From contig NZ_LR027880.1 in assembly GCF_900537995.1 (NCBI RefSeq), positions 2,302,001 to 2,366,000 of the forward strand: a stretch of DNA of 64,000 nt. Reading direction: 5' to 3'. A model generated the notes under the pieces. The model did no database searches and was not told the DNA's origin. It saw only the letters and a list, made by a program, of their open reading frames with translations. This stretch comes from Roseburia intestinalis L1-82. GTDB taxonomy: Bacteria; Bacillota; Clostridia; Lachnospirales; Lachnospiraceae. A program made the position numbers and the translations under genes. This document shows, piece by piece, positions 61,468 to 64,000 of this stretch (positions are counted from its first letter, which is position 1; every line of letters begins with the position of its first letter).

Positions 61468-62232
61468 TCAGTCAATCAGTATTCCCATATAGTTTCCCAT
61501 CTTTTTGCGCATTTTTAACAACGCTTTTGTATGAAGCTGTGAAACCCTTGATTCCGAAACTTCCAGTATGCTGCTGATTTCTTTTAACGTCAGATCCTCA
61601 TAATAATATAACAAAATAACCTTTTTCTCTTTTTCTGTCAAAAGCTCCAGCGATTCCATTAAAACCTTTTTTAGTTCTTCTTCCTGAACAGACTCCTCAG
61701 GCTGAATAAAATGCGAATTGTTTTTTGCATCCATCACAGGTTCTCCACCCTGTTCTACAAATTCATTCAGTGAGATAACATTTGTAACATTCAACTGTGT
61801 CTGCCAGTCATTTAATTCTTCCTCACCGATTCCTAATTCTTGTGCTATTTCTTCGTCCGAGGCATTTCGCCCTGTTTTGGTTTCAATCTGCTTGATCGCT
61901 TCCTCAATTTTCTTGCGTTTTTGCCGCACTGTCCGTGGAATCCAGTCCATTTTTCTTATCTGGTCTAATATGGATCCACGTATTCTTAAGCTTGCATAAG
62001 TTTCGAACTTTACATCCTTTCCGCGATCAAATTTGTCTATCGCGTCTATCAGTCCAAATATACCATAGCTAACCAGATCTTCATACTCCACGTTATATCC
62101 GAGATACATGCTAAGCCGCCCTGCCACAACCCGTACAAGCGGAGCATACTCGATAATAATTTTCTCCCTCAGCTCTGCCGAAGGATTTTTCTGATACTCT
62201 TCCCAGAGCTTTTCTTTTTCTACCGTTTTCAT
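61468..62232 (-). CDS. sigD: RNA polymerase sigma factor for motility (FliA/WhiG/SigD)
   Basis: A 254-residue alternative sigma-70 factor with regions 2 ('YEDLVSYGIFGLIDAIDKFD', 'FETYASLRIRGSILDQIRKM'), 3 ('NASDEEIAQELGI') and 4 ('LLTEKEKKVILLYYYEDLTL', 'SRVSQLHTKALLKMRK'). It directs late flagellar and chemotaxis genes. Position behind cheC-cheD is as in Bacillus (cheC-cheD-sigD). Confidence 0.96.
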   Translation of the reverse strand: MKTVEKEKLWEEYQKNPSAELREKIIIEYAPLVRVVAGRLSMYLGYNVEYEDLVSYGIFGLIDAIDKFDRGKDVKFETYASLRIRGSILDQIRKMDWIPRTVRQKRKKIEEAIKQIETKTGRNASDEEIAQELGIGEEELNDWQTQLNVTNVISLNEFVEQGGEPVMDAKNNSHFIQPEESVQEEELKKVLMESLELLTEKEKKVILLYYYEDLTLKEISSILEVSESRVSQLHTKALLKMRKKMGNYMGILID

Positions 62233-62252
62233 ATGAAGCCCCCACGTTTCAG

Positions 62253-62528
62253 TTATTTCTCATCCTGCTCATCGCTCTCCTGCTCTGGCTCTTCTTTCTC
62301 TTCTGCCTCTGCCGGAGTTTCTTCACCATCCGTGGTTTCTTCTTCCATATCCTTAAAATTCTTATCAATCAACAGTTTTACAATTCCGCCAATGATATAA
62401 AACACAATCAGGACAACCAGCAGCATTTTTACAAATCTGCCGGTTTCCATATGTCCCGCCATTCCTGCAATGCAGACCACAAGTCCTGCCACAAGCATAA
62501 CGATCGCTGGTATCGGCTTTGTTTTCAT
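62253..62528 (-). CDS. Small membrane protein in the cheD-sigD gap
   Basis: A 91-residue protein with two hydrophobic helices (about 6-25 and 34-54) and a very acidic cytoplasmic-type tail (Glu/Asp over the last 35 residues). It occupies the place of ylxL/swrB of Bacillus relative to sigD, but on the other side. I do not recognise a family. Confidence 0.6.
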   Translation of the reverse strand: MKTKPIPAIVMLVAGLVVCIAGMAGHMETGRFVKMLLVVLIVFYIIGGIVKLLIDKNFKDMEEETTDGEETPAEAEEKEEPEQESDEQDEK

Positions 62529-62548
62529 AATGCATCCATGCCTTTCTA

Positions 62549-63034
62549 TCAGATAATCTTTAACGGTTTACCTACCGACTTGATATAAAATTCCCCGGTA
62601 TCACAATGAAGTTCAACTGTGCGACCATAATTAAGTCCCGTATCTTCTGCAACAAGCCTGATTCCAAGCTGCTTTAATTTTGCTTTTGCTGCCTCTGCAT
62701 TTCTCGCACCGATATTACCAACATCTGACAATCCACTTACCTCAAACATTCTTGCACCCCCGGCAATCTTAGCGATCAATCTGCCTTTATTTGCTCCTGC
62801 TGCAATTACCCGACGTAATAATTCGTCAATCCCCGTATCTGCAAACTTTGCGATATTACTGTTATTTCTGACCTTTGTACTGTCCGGGAGCATATAATGA
62901 ACCATTCCCCCAACTTTTGATACCGGATCATAAAATACCAGACCAATACACGAGCCCAATCCCAAAGTTGTAATAACATCAGGGGCTTTACATACATTCA
63001 AATCTGCCATGCCCACTTTTATTACTTCGCTCAT
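62549..63034 (-). CDS. cheD: Chemoreceptor glutamine deamidase CheD
   Basis: A 161-residue CheD. The catalytic Cys29 is in 'GLGSCIGLVFYD' and His46 in 'GGMVHYMLPDS'; the third residue Thr/Ser region is also present. It deamidates receptor glutamines and binds CheC to stimulate its CheY-P phosphatase activity. 12 nt after cheC. Confidence 0.96.
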   Translation of the reverse strand: MSEVIKVGMADLNVCKAPDVITTLGLGSCIGLVFYDPVSKVGGMVHYMLPDSTKVRNNSNIAKFADTGIDELLRRVIAAGANKGRLIAKIAGGARMFEVSGLSDVGNIGARNAEAAKAKLKQLGIRLVAEDTGLNYGRTVELHCDTGEFYIKSVGKPLKII

Positions 63035-63046
63035 ATATCCTTCTCC

Positions 63047-63667
63047 TTACAATGAGATTCCAAGTGACGTTAATATCTTTTCATAGGATCCCTGCTCCGG
63101 CATCAATATAAAATATCCGTTGATCGCCACGTCTGCGCAGATCTCGGTCTGAATCAGCAGTGCATTATCACCAAACTGTCCAAACTCAATAGCCGGCACA
63201 CTTAAGATAGAAGCTGCCATATCCACCGCAATATATGGAACAGACGGAGAAATCACAAGATTTGTCATAGAAGAAAGAGCTGACAAATAAGAACCTGCAA
63301 TGATGTTTCCTATTTCTTTTAATGCGGATAGTTCCATTTCGTCAAACGGTTTGTCCGCTGGCACATCTTCCATCATCAGTTTGTTGACAAGATAACGTGC
63401 CGATGGAATATCTACCAGAAACATCATACTACCCTCGATGTCATTCATTACCTCTAAGAAAATGCCAACAATTGTTTCATCCTCTGCACCGACAGCAGTT
63501 CCCAATTTTGATACTTCCATCAGTTTTACATTTGGAACATTCATGTCTATTTTCATGCCCAGCATATTTGCAATTGCCGTAGTTGCATTTCCTGCACCGA
63601 TATTGCCAATCTCTTTTAAGACATCGAGATACATATTATTTACGTCTTCCAACGTTAAATTTCCCAT
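63047..63667 (-). CDS. cheC: CheY-P phosphatase CheC
   Basis: A 206-residue CheC with both phosphatase signatures, 'LKEIGNIGAGNATTAIANML' and 'LKEIGNIIAGSYLSALSSM', each containing the active Glu-x-x-Asn. It is followed by cheD, its partner. RBS GAGGAG. Confidence 0.96.
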   Translation of the reverse strand: MGNLTLEDVNNMYLDVLKEIGNIGAGNATTAIANMLGMKIDMNVPNVKLMEVSKLGTAVGAEDETIVGIFLEVMNDIEGSMMFLVDIPSARYLVNKLMMEDVPADKPFDEMELSALKEIGNIIAGSYLSALSSMTNLVISPSVPYIAVDMAASILSVPAIEFGQFGDNALLIQTEICADVAINGYFILMPEQGSYEKILTSLGISL

Positions 63668-63748
63668 GAATTGCTGATTCTCCTCTCATTTTGCACACCA
63701 GGTAAAAATCCGGTGGGACTTTACATTCTATAAAATCCCACCTTTTTA

Positions 63749-64000
63749 TTAATTATTTTCTTCTACCAGTGCATTGATCTCAAGCAGAGAAATCAACTGA
63801 TCTCCATGCTTGCCGATTCCATTGATAAATCTTCCTTTATTGGAAACTTTATCAATTTCATCCTCACTTAAATTCACAACTTCTCTTACCTCATCCACGA
63901 TGACACCCAGGGAAGCATTTTCTTCTAATTTTAAGATAATGATCCTGCTCGCATTTGTCAGGACATCATCTTCAAGTCCCATTTTCTTACGTACACTCAT
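63749..64000 (-). CDS. cheW: CheW, C-terminal part (cut by window end)
   Basis: 83 residues of a CheW-fold protein are visible up to the stop at 63749 ('NASRIIILKLEENASLGVIV', 'DEVREVVNL', 'FINGIGKHGDQLISLLEINA'). Full CheW has about 150 residues, so the Met at the window edge is internal and the gene continues beyond it. First visible gene of the cheW-cheC-cheD-sigD operon. Confidence 0.88.
   Translation of the reverse strand: MSVRKKMGLEDDVLTNASRIIILKLEENASLGVIVDEVREVVNLSEDEIDKVSNKGRFINGIGKHGDQLISLLEINALVEENN

Overview
The window is chromosomal DNA of a low-to-mid GC Firmicute. Gene order and protein style point to a motile gut Lachnospiraceae such as Roseburia or Agathobacter. The clues are PolC replicase, AGGAGG-type ribosome sites, the cheC-cheD-sigD motility operon leading into rpsB-tsf, DUF6115 and DUF5050 proteins, bactofilin, and the nusA-infB-rbfA-nrnA-truB-ribF operon. 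The genus is an inference. Almost all genes lie on the minus strand.

Layout. 0-1.4 kb: end of a DUF1538 membrane protein followed by a protein with two P-II-like domains (plus strand). 1.5-14.3 kb: pnp, rpsO, an NlpC/P60 hydrolase and the long rimP-nusA-ylxR-ylxQ-infB-rbfA-nrnA-truB-ribF operon. 14.6-14.9 kb: three tandem tRNA-Glu(CUC) genes. 15-19.2 kb: nitronate monooxygenase, galE, an AraC regulator and a PHP hydrolase. 19.2-20.6 kb: infC-rpmI-rplT with an attenuated leader and a probable AUU start on infC. 20.6-31 kb: chemoreceptor and cheW, a second PHP protein, a HAD phosphatase, ppk-ppx, a DUF815 ATPase and pheA. 31-45 kb: a DUF5050 protein, then polC-ispG-rseP-dxr-cdsA-uppS-frr-pyrH-bactofilin and a deacetylase homologue with degenerate metal ligands. 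45-51.6 kb: DUF368 lipid carrier transporter, Na/Pi cotransporter, an alpha-glucosidase and its divergent AraC regulator. 51.76-57.77 kb: a compact 6-kb integrative element. 57.8-64 kb: tsf, rpsB, and the end of the motility operon (two envelope-type proteins, sigD, cheD, cheC, cheW).

Two non-coding signals stand out. The 1.1-kb gap between the alpha-glucosidase and araC holds two ~320-nt imperfect palindromes in inverted orientation. Each folds into one long stem with side hairpins, and paired positions differ between the copies in a compensatory way. They are bracketed by a perfect 25-nt inverted repeat that overlaps the -35 boxes of both divergent promoters. I regard this as the best candidate for something undescribed. 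Second, the integrative element carries a Tn916-type integrase, a MobT/Rep-type protein, mirror-image integrase arm sites at its ends, and an excisionase frame with no usable start codon. Its cargo is an isolated FakA-like domain and an acetyltransferase.

The core cluster rpsB-tsf-pyrH-frr-uppS-cdsA-dxr, often contiguous in Firmicutes, is split here by about 14.6 kb of accessory genes. Several operon gaps (rpsO-pnp, rimP-nusA, cdsA-dxr) hold chains of simple hairpins. All calls were made by reading the sequence; no database search was possible.
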